DNA from: Chimaeribacter californicus
GTDB taxonomy: Bacteria; Pseudomonadota; Gammaproteobacteria; Enterobacterales; Enterobacteriaceae
Assembly: GCF_002858675.1 (NCBI RefSeq)
Contig: NZ_PJZF01000023.1
Location: forward strand, 16,072 to 80,071
DNA length: 64,000 nt
Direction of reading: 5' to 3'
The position numbers and the translations under genes were made by a program. The notes beneath the pieces are model-generated. The model did not search any database. It was not told the origin of the DNA and saw only the letters and a list, made by a program, of their open reading frames with translations. Position 1 is the stretch's first letter, and the number at the start of each line of letters is the position of its first letter. This document shows, piece by piece, positions 24,585-34,525 of the stretch.

Positions 24585-25451
24585 ATGAAAGGCATCGTTT
24601 TAGCGGGCGGCTCCGGCACCCGCCTTTACCCGATTACGCGCGGCATCTCGAAGCAACTGCTTCCTATTTATGACAAGCCGATGATCTACTACCCGATCTC
24701 TGTGCTGATGCTGGCCGGTATCCGGGAAATTTTGATTATCAGCACCCCGGATGACCTGCCGGCATTCAAACGCCTGCTGGGTGACGGCTCGCAGTTTGGC
24801 CTGTCGCTCTCTTACGCTGAGCAGCCGTCCCCGGATGGCCTGGCCCAGGCGTTTATCATTGGTGAGGAGTTCATCAACGGTGAGCGCTGCGCCCTGGTGC
24901 TGGGTGACAACATCTACTTCGGCCAGAGCTTCGGCAAGAAGCTGGAATCCGTGGCTGAACGCACCCACGGCGCCACGGTGTTCGGTTATCAGGTGATGGA
25001 CCCGGAGCGCTTCGGCGTGGTGGAGTTCGATGACAACTTCAATGCGCTGTCGATTGAAGAGAAGCCGCTGCAACCGAAATCCCACTGGGCGGTGACCGGG
25101 CTCTATTTCTACGACGAGCGCGTGGTGGAGATGGCCAAGCAGGTCAAGCCGTCGCACCGCGGCGAGCTGGAGATCACCACCCTGAATGAAATGTACCTGC
25201 AACAGGGTGAGCTGAAGGTGGAACTGCTGGGGCGTGGCTTTGCCTGGCTGGACACCGGCACCCATGACAGCCTGGTTGAAGCCTCGCAGTTCATCCACAC
25301 CATTGAGAAACGTCAGGGCTTCAAGGTCGCGTGCCTGGAAGAGATTGCGTTCCGCAAAGGCTGGCTGAGTGCTGAGCAGGTGGCGGAACAGGCGCAGATG
25401 CTGGCGAAAACCGCTTACGGGAAATACCTGAAAGATCTGATCGCGGAGTAA
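24585..25451 (+). CDS. rfbA: Glucose-1-phosphate thymidylyltransferase RmlA
   Basis: 288 aa. The N-terminal nucleotidyltransferase signature is [15 protein letters not shown] with [30 protein letters not shown] and [10 protein letters not shown] are further family segments. It makes dTDP-glucose, the first and feedback-inhibited step to dTDP-rhamnose. GAAGGTGAG is the ribosome binding site. It ends at a strong terminator shared with galU. Confidence 0.97.
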   Translation: MKGIVLAGGSGTRLYPITRGISKQLLPIYDKPMIYYPISVLMLAGIREILIISTPDDLPAFKRLLGDGSQFGLSLSYAEQPSPDGLAQAFIIGEEFINGERCALVLGDNIYFGQSFGKKLESVAERTHGATVFGYQVMDPERFGVVEFDDNFNALSIEEKPLQPKSHWAVTGLYFYDERVVEMAKQVKPSHRGELEITTLNEMYLQQGELKVELLGRGFAWLDTGTHDSLVEASQFIHTIEKRQGFKVACLEEIAFRKGWLSAEQVAEQAQMLAKTAYGKYLKDLIAE

Positions 25452-25470
25452 CCCCCCGCCCGGTGAGACA

Positions 25471-25500
25471 AAAAAGCACAGCGCAGGCTGTGCTTTTTTT
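25471..25500. terminator. Bidirectional terminator between rfbA and galU
   Basis: AAGCACAGC (25474-25482) and GCTGTGCTT (25487-25495) form a 9-bp stem with a GCAG loop, with A5 to the left and T7 to the right, so it serves both convergent genes. Confidence 0.92.
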
Positions 25501-25521
25501 ATGGCTGCGCGCTATGGCGGC

Positions 25522-26409
25522 TCAGGAAGCGAGGGTCTGCTTCAGCCAGGCGCTGAACGCCGCGCCCTGGGTCGGGTGGCGCATACCGTACTCAACAAAG
25601 GCTTTCAGGTAGCCGAACTTGTCGCCGCAGTCGTGGGAACGGCCGACAATCGCATAGGCTTCAACCGGGTGTTCGGCCATCAGCATGGCGATGGCATCAG
25701 TGAGCTGGATCTCATTGCCCGCGCCGTACGGCGTCACCTGCAACAGCGGCCAGATTTCCTTCGACAGCACATACCGGCCCACTACCGCCAGGTTAGACGG
25801 CGCTTTGTCGGCATCCGGCTTCTCAATAATCGCATGCATCGGCGTGGAGGCACCGGCCGCCAGCGCTTTGCCGGCACAGTCCACGATGCCGTATTTGGAG
25901 ACGTCCTGCTGCGGCACCGGCTCGACCATGATCTGGCTGGTCTGCTGCTCTTCAAAACGCGCCAGCATCGCGGCCAGGTTGTCCTTCTTCAGGTCGCAGG
26001 AGACATCATCCATCAGCACGTCCGGCAGCAGCACGGCGAACGGCGCATCGCCAATCAGCGGGCGGGCGCAGAGAATCGCATGGCCCAGCCCTTTGGAGTG
26101 CCCCTGGCGCACGTTCATCACCGTGACGCCTTTCGGGCAGATCGACTGCACTTCGTCCAGCAACTGGCGCTTGACGCGCGTCTCCAGCATGCTTTCGAGT
26201 TCAAACGAGGTGTCGAAGTGGTTCTCAATGGCATTTTTGGAGGAGTGCGTTACCAGGATAATCTCTTTGATGCCGGCGGCCGCGCACTCATTGACGATGT
26301 ACTGGATCAGGGGTTTATCCACAATCGGCAGCATCTCTTTCGGGATCGCCTTGGTGGCGGGCAGCATACGGGTGCCCAGGCCGGCAACCGGGATAACAGC
26401 TTTCATCAT
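25522..26409 (-). CDS. galU: UTP-glucose-1-phosphate uridylyltransferase (GalU, first of three paralogues here)
   Basis: 295 aa with the catalytic-type [19 protein letters not shown] signature and the [13 protein letters not shown] segment of true GalU. It forms UDP-glucose from UTP and glucose-1-phosphate. It has its own upstream gap of about 260 bp and lies beyond the galE terminator, so it is probably a separate unit. Two in-frame ATGs (26409 and 26406) are equally good. Two more family members lie at 33577 and 34526. Confidence 0.92.
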   Translation of the reverse strand: MMKAVIPVAGLGTRMLPATKAIPKEMLPIVDKPLIQYIVNECAAAGIKEIILVTHSSKNAIENHFDTSFELESMLETRVKRQLLDEVQSICPKGVTVMNVRQGHSKGLGHAILCARPLIGDAPFAVLLPDVLMDDVSCDLKKDNLAAMLARFEEQQTSQIMVEPVPQQDVSKYGIVDCAGKALAAGASTPMHAIIEKPDADKAPSNLAVVGRYVLSKEIWPLLQVTPYGAGNEIQLTDAIAMLMAEHPVEAYAIVGRSHDCGDKFGYLKAFVEYGMRHPTQGAAFSAWLKQTLAS

Positions 26410-26630
26410 GATGTCACTTACCTCTTCGCGGGTAACCAGGGGCAGCGGAAGCCCCGCCCGCGCTGCCCTCGCCGGGCTGCGTTGCGTGTACGTCCGCTGA
26501 CATAACAGTGCGAATAATCCGAATTCGCGCCGCCGCAGTATACACGCTGCCGCCCGCCTGACCAGATCCCGCAGCGAATTATGCCCCGCTAACCCCCTGC
26601 CCTGCCTGCAAAAACCCAGGCACCGCGATC

Positions 26631-26654
26631 AAAAAAGGCACCCGCAGGTGCCTT
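26631..26654 (-). terminator. galE terminator
   Basis: AAGGCACC (26635-26642) and GGTGCCTT (26647-26654) pair with a CGCA loop. Read on the minus strand the stem is followed by TTTTTT, just after the galE stop. Confidence 0.88.
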
Positions 26655-26672
26655 TCGTCAACAGCCGGGCAG

Positions 26673-27689
26673 TTACGCCTTGTAGCCGTTCGGGTTCTTG
26701 CTCTGCCAGTTCCAGGTGTCGCGCATCATGGTGTCGAGGTCACGCGTCACTTCCCAGTCCAGCTCCTGCTTGGCCAGGCAGGCATCGGCCCAGAACGCCG
26801 GCAGGTCGCCGTCACGGCGTGGCTTGATGCTGTACGGCACTTTGCGGCCGGAGGCCTTCTCAAACGCCTGCACCATCTCCAGCACCGAGTAACCGACACC
26901 GGCCCCCAGGTTGTAGGCTTTGTAACCCTGCAGGTTAGGCAGGTGATCCATCGCCTTCAGGTGGCCCTCCGCCAGGTCCATCACGTGGATGTAGTCACGC
27001 ACGCCGGTGCCGTCTTTGGTCTCGTAGTCACCGCCGAAAATCCCCAGCGACTCGAGTTTGCCGATCGCCACCTGGGCGATGTAAGGCAGCAGGTTGTTCG
27101 GGATGCCGTTCGGGTCTTCGCCAATCAGGCCGGACTCATGGGCGCCAACCGGGTTGAAGTAACGCAGGGCAATCGCCTTGAACTTCTCATCCGCTTTGGC
27201 GTAATCCTTCAGGATCTGCTCCACCATCAGTTTGGAGGTGCCGTAAGGGCTGGTGGTGCCGCCGATCGGGGTGGTCTCCACATACGGCACCGGCGCATCG
27301 GTGCCGTAGACGGTGGCGGAGGAGCTGAAAATAAAGTTGTAGACGCCGGCGCGGCGCATCTCTTCCAGCAGCACCACGGTGCCGCTGACGTTATTCTCGT
27401 AATACTCCAGCGGCTTGCGGGTGGATTCCCCCACCGCTTTCAGGCCGGCAAAGTGGATCACCGCCTCGATCTGGTGCTCAGCAAAAATGGTTTGCAGGCA
27501 GGCGCGGTCAAGGATGTCGCCCTGGTAGAAGGCCGGGGCCTTGCCGGCCAGTTGCTCGACCCGGTGCAGGGATTCCGCAGAGGCGTTGGAGAGGTTATCC
27601 AGCACCACCACGTCATCACCGCGTGACAACAGGCTGAGCACCGTATGGGAACCGATAAAACCGGCACCGCCGGTAACGAGAATAGACAT
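26673..27689 (-). CDS. galE: UDP-glucose 4-epimerase
   Basis: 338 aa, the same as E. coli GalE, from the ATG at 27689 with CAGGAG upstream; seven further codons upstream are not needed. [11 protein letters not shown] binds [12 protein letters not shown] holds the catalytic Ser, and [12 protein letters not shown] the Tyr/Lys pair. It supplies UDP-galactose for exopolysaccharide and LPS. It is downstream of the capsule operon with a gap of about 150 bp. Confidence 0.96.
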   Translation of the reverse strand: MSILVTGGAGFIGSHTVLSLLSRGDDVVVLDNLSNASAESLHRVEQLAGKAPAFYQGDILDRACLQTIFAEHQIEAVIHFAGLKAVGESTRKPLEYYENNVSGTVVLLEEMRRAGVYNFIFSSSATVYGTDAPVPYVETTPIGGTTSPYGTSKLMVEQILKDYAKADEKFKAIALRYFNPVGAHESGLIGEDPNGIPNNLLPYIAQVAIGKLESLGIFGGDYETKDGTGVRDYIHVMDLAEGHLKAMDHLPNLQGYKAYNLGAGVGYSVLEMVQAFEKASGRKVPYSIKPRRDGDLPAFWADACLAKQELDWEVTRDLDTMMRDTWNWQSKNPNGYKA

Positions 27690-27792
27690 AGTCACTCCTG
27701 ATTGGCACATCGGCCAGACTGACAGAAAGATAGATGGGTAACGTGTTGCAATTTCACTCTTTTTTCATCATACCCCACGTCCCCCCAGACTG

Positions 27793-27820
27793 ACAGCCCC
27801 CGGCGTGCGGCCGGGGCTGT
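27793..27820 (-). terminator. Weak hairpin after the last capsule gene
   Basis: ACAGCCCC(C)GGC and GCCGGGGCTGT pair with one bulged C, just beyond the stop of the terminal GT2 gene. On the minus strand no U tract follows, so termination would be inefficient and galE may receive some read-through. Confidence 0.35.
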
Positions 27821-27837
27821 CGCGTGACACCGGGCGC

Positions 27838-28836
27838 TCAGCTGCCGAACAGCTGTTTTGCGCGGCGCTGGGCAAAGTTATAGACGCGGAAAGCGAACAG
27901 GCTGCGGCCGGCCAGCTTGACCTGCGGGGTGCTGTTGCGCTCCAGCAGGTCATTGAAACGGCGGCTGCTCTCGTCCGACAGCACCACCCCATCCTCTTTC
28001 AGGATGCGGTAGATGGCGATGATGTTATTCAGGATGCGGGTTGAGAGGTTCTTGATCACCGTGCTGTCCTGCGCCTGAGATTTCAGCGCTTCCAGGCTGC
28101 GGATGCTCTCGATATAGCCAACCACGTTCCGCTCACTGCGGTTGGTCTGCATGATCGAACCCATGCGCACCCGGCGGCGGAACAGCACTTCGGTGGAGGA
28201 GACCACCTGCTGCGCCACAAAGAACAGGCGCGGCGTGAACTCCTCATCCTCGTGGATGATCGGCATAAACCAGAGGTTATTGTCGACAATCAGCGCGCGG
28301 CGGAACACATACAGCCAGGCATTCGGGTAAAACGCACTGCGCTCTGACAGGATATTAAACGCGCTGACGCCGCTCTCATAAGGCTGGTCGAGCTGACGAT
28401 CATACTGCGGCAACAGTTTGGCGGCCTCCGGGTCTTCCGGCACCACATCCCAGAACGACGCCGCCGAGAAGCAGTAGATGTCCAGCGCCGGGTGCTCCGC
28501 CAGGTGGCGGTAAAAGCTCTCCACCAGCGTCGGCACTGCCACGTCATCCGAGTCGAAATAGTAGATATAGTCGCCGGTGGCGTGGCGGTTACCTTCATTG
28601 CGGGCCTCGCCGAGGCCCCGGTTCTCCGTATGTACAATACGCACAAAAGGAATATGCCCGTATAACTGCTCCAGCATATCGCCGGAGCCGTCCGTGGAGC
28701 CGTCATCAACGATCACCACCTCAGACGGCGTCACCGTCTGGTTCAGGATCGAATCGACCGCGGTCTCCAGGTAATTTTTGACGTTGTATACCGGGATAAT
28801 GACGGAAAGTGTCGCAGATGATTTGTCTGTGCTCAT
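27838..28836 (-). CDS. Family 2 glycosyltransferase, last gene of the capsule operon
   Basis: 332 aa. GT-A fold motifs: SVIIPVYNVKNYLE, VVIVDDGSTDGSGD, RGLGEARNEG and the metal-binding YYFDSDDV at about residue 96. IIHEDEEFTPRLFF is the likely catalytic-base region. The start overlaps the stop of the pyruvyltransferase gene by 4 bases (ATGA). It probably adds one sugar of the exopolysaccharide repeat; donor and linkage cannot be read from sequence. Confidence 0.85.
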   Translation of the reverse strand: MSTDKSSATLSVIIPVYNVKNYLETAVDSILNQTVTPSEVVIVDDGSTDGSGDMLEQLYGHIPFVRIVHTENRGLGEARNEGNRHATGDYIYYFDSDDVAVPTLVESFYRHLAEHPALDIYCFSAASFWDVVPEDPEAAKLLPQYDRQLDQPYESGVSAFNILSERSAFYPNAWLYVFRRALIVDNNLWFMPIIHEDEEFTPRLFFVAQQVVSSTEVLFRRRVRMGSIMQTNRSERNVVGYIESIRSLEALKSQAQDSTVIKNLSTRILNNIIAIYRILKEDGVVLSDESSRRFNDLLERNSTPQVKLAGRSLFAFRVYNFAQRRAKQLFGS

Positions 28837-29789
28837 AGTTTCACTAACTCACAGCCGGGAACCGACTTGGTCCAGGATTCATAGTAACCGGAGTTCTTGC
28901 CATAAGAGTTATCCAGCAGCCGGGTGTCCATCTTCAGCAGGCAGCACAGGATATGGCCGTGCATACGCGAGGTGGTCACTGACTGATATGACATGAACAG
29001 CTCATTGACCCGCGCCACCAGCTTGTCAGTATAGCGATACCACATGCGGGTGGTGGGGAACAGGTTGCCCGGGATCTTGCGGTTCAGGCGTTCAAAGCGG
29101 TGCATCATCACCATGAACTCGCGATCGCGGTCGGTACAGATATCGTGCCAGTCAACACAGTGCGCCGGGTCCGGCGTTTCGCCGAGGCTGCTCAGGTTGG
29201 TTTCTTCGATGTCACGGCGGATCATCCACATCCGGTCGTGTTTGATGTTCTCTTTACGCTGCTGCGGGAAAATGTTCCACAGGGATTGGGCCATATCCGG
29301 GCAGAGCACCACGTTGTCGCAGAAATGGGTCTCGAGGATCTGCTTGCTGGTGGTGTCGCGGCAGAAGATGGTCAGGTTCGGGTGCTGTTTAAAGATGCGG
29401 CCGGAAGCCTCCAGGTTCGCCTGCTCTTTGAAGTGAACGGTCTGCGGCAGAATGATCACCCGGTTGTTTTTGAACTTGGTGACCACCGCCTCACGCAGGC
29501 GCTGGTGCGCCGGGTAGAGGTCGCCGAAGTTGCCGCCACCGTGCAGCACGATGGTGACATCCTGCGGAATGCTCCGGGTTTTTTCCACATACTGCATACT
29601 GGTCTGGTCCGAGCGGCGAACCAGCACATCATAGTTGTTCTCTTTAAAAAATTGTTCTGCCCCTTTCAAAATCAGCAAGTCGCCCACGTTAAGATGCAGC
29701 GGATAGTCCAGGTAAATAATTTTACTGCCGCGCGGTACTACTTTTTCGATAACAGACAAGTCATTTTTCAAAGTTTGCATATGATTCAT
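28833..29789 (-). CDS. Polysaccharide pyruvyl transferase family protein (AmsJ/WcaK-like)
   Basis: About 318 aa. The start is taken at the ATG at 29789, with AGGGCGGA 9 bases upstream; ATGs at 29798 and 29780 are alternatives. Family segments include YPLHLNVGDLLILKG, VLHGGGNFGDLYP and TTSRMHGHILCCLL, the last holding the conserved RxHG. Such enzymes transfer pyruvate from PEP as a ketal to a sugar of the repeat unit. It overlaps the wzx stop region and the downstream GT2 start. Confidence 0.85.
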   Translation of the reverse strand: MNHMQTLKNDLSVIEKVVPRGSKIIYLDYPLHLNVGDLLILKGAEQFFKENNYDVLVRRSDQTSMQYVEKTRSIPQDVTIVLHGGGNFGDLYPAHQRLREAVVTKFKNNRVIILPQTVHFKEQANLEASGRIFKQHPNLTIFCRDTTSKQILETHFCDNVVLCPDMAQSLWNIFPQQRKENIKHDRMWMIRRDIEETNLSSLGETPDPAHCVDWHDICTDRDREFMVMMHRFERLNRKIPGNLFPTTRMWYRYTDKLVARVNELFMSYQSVTTSRMHGHILCCLLKMDTRLLDNSYGKNSGYYESWTKSVPGCELVKL

Positions 29790-29791
29790 GG

Positions 29792-31273
29792 TTAGCATTC
29801 CGCCCTAAATAATTTCCGTAATTTCTCGTTTTTAATTAATTGCGCTTTCACTTCCAACACCAGAGGTGCCTGGCTGAACAACAACACCAGGGCAAACGCA
29901 GCGACACCCAGCACTATCTGAATAAACAACACCGATCCCACTGACAGGTGGGACTGTAACGCAAACCCTGCCGCCCAACTGACGACAATGGTAGGAATAG
30001 TCATCTTGAACGGCAGCCACAGGCTCTCCACATACTGGCGATAACTTTTGCCCAGTACCGGCCGGATCAGGATGAAATAGCTGAGGTAGGTGTTCAGGAT
30101 CTGCACCAGCAGGAAACCGAGTGCCACACCCACCGCGCCGCCCATTTTCGCGCCGATAATCATCGCCGGGATAAACAGGAAGACTTTGAACACATTAAAT
30201 TTGAAACTGATGTCCACGCGCGCCTTCGCCATCAGCAGCGAGCCGATGGGGTTACCCACGGAGCGCAGCAGGCCGACGATGCAGAGGATCTGCAGAATCG
30301 GGGTGATGAAGGCCCACTTCTGGCCGAACACAAACAGCACAAAGTTGTTGGAGACCACCATCAGCCCCAGCAGCGCCGGGAAGTTAATCACCCCGACCAG
30401 CGAGATCAGCTTGTAGAAGTTGTCACGCAGCTTGGTGATGTCATCCTGGATTTTGGAGAACGCCGGGAACAGCACACGGGTCACGATCGGGTTCAGGCGC
30501 GTCGGCGGCATCACCGCGACGTTGTACGCCAGGTTATAGCCCCCGGTCACCACCGGGCCCAGCGTGCGCGCCAGGATGGCGGTCGAGACGTTGGTGTTGA
30601 TGAAGTTCACCAGGCTGTCGGCGGTAAGGTACGCGCCGAATTTGATGTTTTCCTTCACCGCCGGGAATGAGAATTTGAAGCTCGGGCGGTAGATTTTACG
30701 GCCGTGGTAGGCAAACAGCGCGGTACGCACCGCTGCGTTGACCAGGTAACCGATGATGGCTGCCATGGCAAACGGGTAGACATACGCCACCGCCAGCGTG
30801 GTCACGAAACCGACCAGCACACACAGCGACTCAATCATGCCGATGGTGGAGAACTCCAGCTCCTTTTGCATCAGCGCGCGGAACTGCTGACCATGCGGGA
30901 TCACCAGGAACGCCAGCGCCAGCACCTTGATCAGCGGCTCCAGCCCCGGCGCATGCAGCAGGTGGGCAATCAGCCCGCTGAATGCAAAGGCCAGCACGCT
31001 GACGGTAATGCCGATACACACGTTCAGCCAGTAAAGCGTGGTGAGCTGGACTTCAGTGATATCTTTTTTCTGGATAATCGAGTTGGAGATACCGAAATCG
31101 GACAGGGTGTCAGCCAGCGCGATCACCACCATGGCGATGGTCAGCAGCCCGAACTCCCGGCCGTCAATCATGCGCGCCAGAATCGTCATCTGCAGGAAGC
31201 TCAGCCCGATCACGATAAAGGTCGACATGGCGGACCACTTGGCCCCTTTTACTGTTTTCTCGCGTAAGCTCAT
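29792..31273 (-). CDS. wzx: Wzx-type lipid-linked repeat-unit flippase (MOP superfamily)
   Basis: 493 aa from the ATG at 31273. A polytopic inner-membrane protein with about 12-14 hydrophobic segments, beginning SLREKTVKGAKWSAMSTF as in WzxC/AmsL-type exporters. SNSIIQKKDI and GISNS-type loops also match that branch. It flips the undecaprenyl-diphosphate-linked repeat to the periplasm for Wzy. A 177-bp gap separates it from the upstream beta-helix gene. Confidence 0.88.
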   Translation of the reverse strand: MSLREKTVKGAKWSAMSTFIVIGLSFLQMTILARMIDGREFGLLTIAMVVIALADTLSDFGISNSIIQKKDITEVQLTTLYWLNVCIGITVSVLAFAFSGLIAHLLHAPGLEPLIKVLALAFLVIPHGQQFRALMQKELEFSTIGMIESLCVLVGFVTTLAVAYVYPFAMAAIIGYLVNAAVRTALFAYHGRKIYRPSFKFSFPAVKENIKFGAYLTADSLVNFINTNVSTAILARTLGPVVTGGYNLAYNVAVMPPTRLNPIVTRVLFPAFSKIQDDITKLRDNFYKLISLVGVINFPALLGLMVVSNNFVLFVFGQKWAFITPILQILCIVGLLRSVGNPIGSLLMAKARVDISFKFNVFKVFLFIPAMIIGAKMGGAVGVALGFLLVQILNTYLSYFILIRPVLGKSYRQYVESLWLPFKMTIPTIVVSWAAGFALQSHLSVGSVLFIQIVLGVAAFALVLLFSQAPLVLEVKAQLIKNEKLRKLFRAEC

Positions 31274-31373
31274 ATTGTTATGTCCACTTGCCAAAAGGTC
31301 ATGACGTGCTTTTCCTTAACCGGCTGCCAGGCGCGTCTCCTGCCTCCCTGGCGCCTTTTATTTTACCTGTCCT

Positions 31374-31397
31374 GCCCGCCTGCCTGCGCAGGCGGGC
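31374..31397 (-). repeat. Perfect GC hairpin in the gap upstream of wzx
   Basis: GCCCGCCTGC and GCAGGCGGGC form a 10-bp perfect stem with a 4-nt CTGC loop. No U tract follows on the coding strand. It could be an mRNA stability or processing element. Confidence 0.55.
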
Positions 31398-31450
31398 CAC
31401 GGCGTCTTCGTCGTTACTGCTTATGCCTGACGGCGTGTCCCTGCCCCGCC

Positions 31451-33382
31451 TTACTTCTCACCGCGCCAGCCGGTTTTGCCGTCCACGTTGATGTAGCGGA
31501 ACGGCTGACCGGCCTTAATCTCACCCAGCACATCGGTGGTGGTGCCCGCCGGGAACGGCACATGCTGCGGGTGTGCCCAGTTGTTCACCTTCTGCGCCCG
31601 CACCCCGCGGGTGATGAATTCCGCGCTGCCCTGGTAGCCGAAACTGCCGCAGGAGAGATCGTAGAATTCCGTGCTGCTGCCCGAGGCCAGATTAATGGCG
31701 TTAATGAATCCACCGTAGAATCTGGCCCGCGAGCCGTTGGCCCCGGTGAGGTTATCGATACGGCAATCGCGGAATACCGTGACGGAGAACGCCGGTTTCG
31801 GCTTGCCCAGCCCCTTCACCGTCTTGATATGACAGTTGGAGAAGCTGATGTCGCCCTGATATTCCGCTGTAAAATCAATTAATCCGATATCTACCGAGCT
31901 CATGGTCACATTTTTTGCGTTAAAGCGTAATTCGAATTCCTCTGAAATTACGCAGTTGGTGAACTGAAGATCGGAGGAAGCGACCACGCGTTTGGCGCGC
32001 AGGTCGGAAATCGACAGTTTGGTCACCGGATCGGAGAAGTACCACGCGTCGCACGCCACCACATCAAAGGTGGAGAGATGGCCGAAATTGGTGCACAGAA
32101 TGCTGTTGCGGGCGTTCAGGGTGTTGACCGCGCCATAGTCGGCATTCAGGTTGACAGAGAGCTGGTGGCTGGTGACCGGCGTGCCGTCCGGCGCGGTTTT
32201 GGTGGTCGCGGCGTCCATCACGGCGTGGTTGATTATCGAGTTGCCGAGCAGGATAAACACGTTGCGGTATTTGACATTTGACTGGAGCTTGGTGCCGTCA
32301 TCATTGGTCAGGATGTAGGTGCGCTCAGCGTGGATGTTGTCAATCACATCGCGCAGCACATCAATGTAAAGCGAATAGTGGTAGGCCTGCTCACTCTGGA
32401 TACTGACGATGTGCGAGGCGTTATGGGTGTCGCCGTTGCTGCCGAGCTTGATTTGCGGCGTGCTGATGTTGCCGCACAGCTCTGCCGACAACCGCTGGGT
32501 GGTGGAATCCCACACCGAATCCTGATAGATGCCGATGCCGTTAAAGTTCTCGGCACGCACATGGCCGATGTTCAGCCAGCTGCCTTTCATATAGATGCCG
32601 TTCAGCTTGCGGCTGCGGCTGTGGGAGTGCGCGATCAGGATGCCGTCCAGCGAGACGCTGCCGCAGCGGCCCTGCCCGGCTTTCTGTTTCGGGTCACCGA
32701 GCTGGATCGCCCAGTCACCGTGGAAGTTTTCGGTGTCCACCATGAATTTGCCGGTGCTGTCGCTGACAATTTTCGACAGGTTGGTCAAATCCAGGGTACC
32801 GCTGATAAGCCACGGGCCGTTGGTGAAGTCCGCCACCCCGCCCTGACAGGCGTTGATGTAGCGGCGCATATTGTCGGTGACGTCCACTTTGCCGCCGGGC
32901 ACGCAGCCGAAATGGCTCGGCAGCAGCTGGTCGGTGATGCGTTTCCAGCGCTTGCCGCCTTTGGTGACAATCACCCGGCCGCCGTCATCCGGCGAGGAGG
33001 TGTCTGCGGCGTCATACCAGAACTCACCGCCGCCGAGCGCACCGTTGGCGATGTCTGACCAGCCCGGATGGTAGCTGGCCACGTCAATTTTCTGGCCGAT
33101 AATGGTCGGCTCAATGGTCCGCAGATCGCGGATGTTGGAACAGCGCCCAATCGATTTCAGGCCGTCACTGGCGCGCATCATGCGGCGCAGATCTTTCCCG
33201 GTCATCTCATTGTCAGGCGGCAGCGTGGTGATAGGGGCGGCAGCGGCGGGCGCGGCCTGGGTTTTTTCGAGCGTGAGCAATGCGACCAGAGGTGTACCCA
33301 CCAGCACTTTGGTCAGTGCCGACCGGCGGGAAGTGTTAATCGTATTTTTAGTTTTATCGGTCAAATTTTTAAGCAGTCGCAT
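31451..33382 (-). CDS. Exported tailspike/pectate-lyase-like beta-helix protein with Tat-type signal (AmsF-like position)
   Basis: 643 aa from the ATG at 33382 (GAGG upstream). The N-terminus has NTSRRSALTKVLVGTPLVALL, a twin-arginine-type signal (RR at 19-20) with a likely cleavage site near the AAPAAAAP stretch at 43-50. Residues about 130-190 (GRVIVTKGGKRWKRITD... PSHFGCVPGGKVDVTDNM) resemble the entry region of phage tailspikes, followed by repeated short beta-strand segments (LTNLSK, ISFSNCHI, FRDCRIDNLTG) as in right-handed beta-helices. A role as EPS lyase or modifying enzyme is inferred. It corresponds in place and type to amsF of amylovoran clusters. Confidence 0.7.
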   Translation of the reverse strand: MRLLKNLTDKTKNTINTSRRSALTKVLVGTPLVALLTLEKTQAAPAAAAPITTLPPDNEMTGKDLRRMMRASDGLKSIGRCSNIRDLRTIEPTIIGQKIDVASYHPGWSDIANGALGGGEFWYDAADTSSPDDGGRVIVTKGGKRWKRITDQLLPSHFGCVPGGKVDVTDNMRRYINACQGGVADFTNGPWLISGTLDLTNLSKIVSDSTGKFMVDTENFHGDWAIQLGDPKQKAGQGRCGSVSLDGILIAHSHSRSRKLNGIYMKGSWLNIGHVRAENFNGIGIYQDSVWDSTTQRLSAELCGNISTPQIKLGSNGDTHNASHIVSIQSEQAYHYSLYIDVLRDVIDNIHAERTYILTNDDGTKLQSNVKYRNVFILLGNSIINHAVMDAATTKTAPDGTPVTSHQLSVNLNADYGAVNTLNARNSILCTNFGHLSTFDVVACDAWYFSDPVTKLSISDLRAKRVVASSDLQFTNCVISEEFELRFNAKNVTMSSVDIGLIDFTAEYQGDISFSNCHIKTVKGLGKPKPAFSVTVFRDCRIDNLTGANGSRARFYGGFINAINLASGSSTEFYDLSCGSFGYQGSAEFITRGVRAQKVNNWAHPQHVPFPAGTTTDVLGEIKAGQPFRYINVDGKTGWRGEK

Positions 33383-33506
33383 CAGAACCTCATAACAAAA
33401 GCGGAAAACAGCGCGCAAAAAAACGCAGACCGGCCGGCCACAACGGGCAGCCAGACCAGTCTGTGATTCAATAAAGGGAAGCGCATAACGATGGGCCGGG
33501 CCGCGG

Positions 33507-33523
33507 CCCCCCCGGATGGGGGG
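33507..33523 (-). repeat. C-run/G-run hairpin between galF and the beta-helix gene
   Basis: Six C (33507-33512) pair with six G (33518-33523) around CGGAT, preceded by the self-complementary GGGCCGCGGCCC region. There is no U tract. The 194-bp gap (33383-33576) holds no gene. Confidence 0.45.
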
Positions 33524-33576
33524 AACCGCGCCCGGCAGCCTGATCTAACAGGATGGCAGAGTGCGCGGGGAGCGCC

Positions 33577-34482
33577 TCAGGCAGTGGCCTGCTTTTTAAA
33601 TTCAGCCAGCCACTGTTTGAAATCCTCGCCCTGCTTGTCGTGACGCAGGCCGTAACTGACGTAAGCCTGCATATAGCCCAGCTTCTCACCACAGTTATAG
33701 GCGGTGCCTTTCAGCGCCAGCGCGTTGACCGGGCTGTGATCCTTCAGGGCATCAATGGCATCGGTCAGCTGAATGCGGCCCCAGGCACCCGGCTCGGTCT
33801 TCTCCAGGAACGGCCAGATGTCCGCCGAGAGCACGTAGCGCCCTACTGCCGCCAGGTTGGAGTCAAGGCCGGTGGTATCATCCGGCTTCTCTACCATTTT
33901 GGTGATACGGCTGGTTTCGCCCGGTTGCAGCGCGGTATTTTCGCAGCTGATCACCGAATAGTTCGGCAGCTCCTCTGCGCCCAGCGGCTGTACCAGAACC
34001 TGGCTTTCACCGGTCTCTTCAAAATGCCGGACCATTTCCGCCAGGTTGTCACGCTGGTAGCTGGCCTGCGCATCGTCAATCAGCACGTCCGGCAGCACGA
34101 CCACGAACGGCGAGCCGTCCACCAGCGGTTTGGCGCACTGCACTGCATGGCCCAGGCCAAGCGGCTGGCCCTGGCGGATATGCATGATGGTGACGCCTTT
34201 CGGGCAGATGGACTGCACTTCTTCCAGCAGCGAGCGCTTCACGCGCGCTTCCAGCATCGCTTCCAGTTCGAATGAGGTGTCGAAATGGTTTTCGACGGCA
34301 TTCTTGGAGGAATGGGTCACCAGGATGATGTCCTTGATGCCGGCAGCCACGCACTCATTGATGATGTGCTGGATAATCGGTTTATCAACTATCGGCAGCA
34401 TCTCTTTCGGAATCGCTTTGGTTGCGGGCAGCATACGCATGCCCAGCCCCGCCACCGGAATAACCGCTTTCAACGTCGTCAT
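33577..34482 (-). CDS. galF: GalF-type UTP-glucose-1-phosphate uridylyltransferase homologue
   Basis: 301 aa from the ATG at 34482. It carries [14 protein letters not shown], where true GalU has GLGTRMLP, and [14 protein letters not shown] where GalU has [13 protein letters not shown]; both are GalF features. GalF is thought to modulate GalU or have low activity. It lies 43 bases downstream of a GalU paralogue inside the capsule operon. Confidence 0.87.
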   Translation of the reverse strand: MTTLKAVIPVAGLGMRMLPATKAIPKEMLPIVDKPIIQHIINECVAAGIKDIILVTHSSKNAVENHFDTSFELEAMLEARVKRSLLEEVQSICPKGVTIMHIRQGQPLGLGHAVQCAKPLVDGSPFVVVLPDVLIDDAQASYQRDNLAEMVRHFEETGESQVLVQPLGAEELPNYSVISCENTALQPGETSRITKMVEKPDDTTGLDSNLAAVGRYVLSADIWPFLEKTEPGAWGRIQLTDAIDALKDHSPVNALALKGTAYNCGEKLGYMQAYVSYGLRHDKQGEDFKQWLAEFKKQATA

Positions 34483-34525
34483 AAAAGTCCTCACAGCTCA
34501 ATGCAATTGAAGAGAATCAGTAAAA

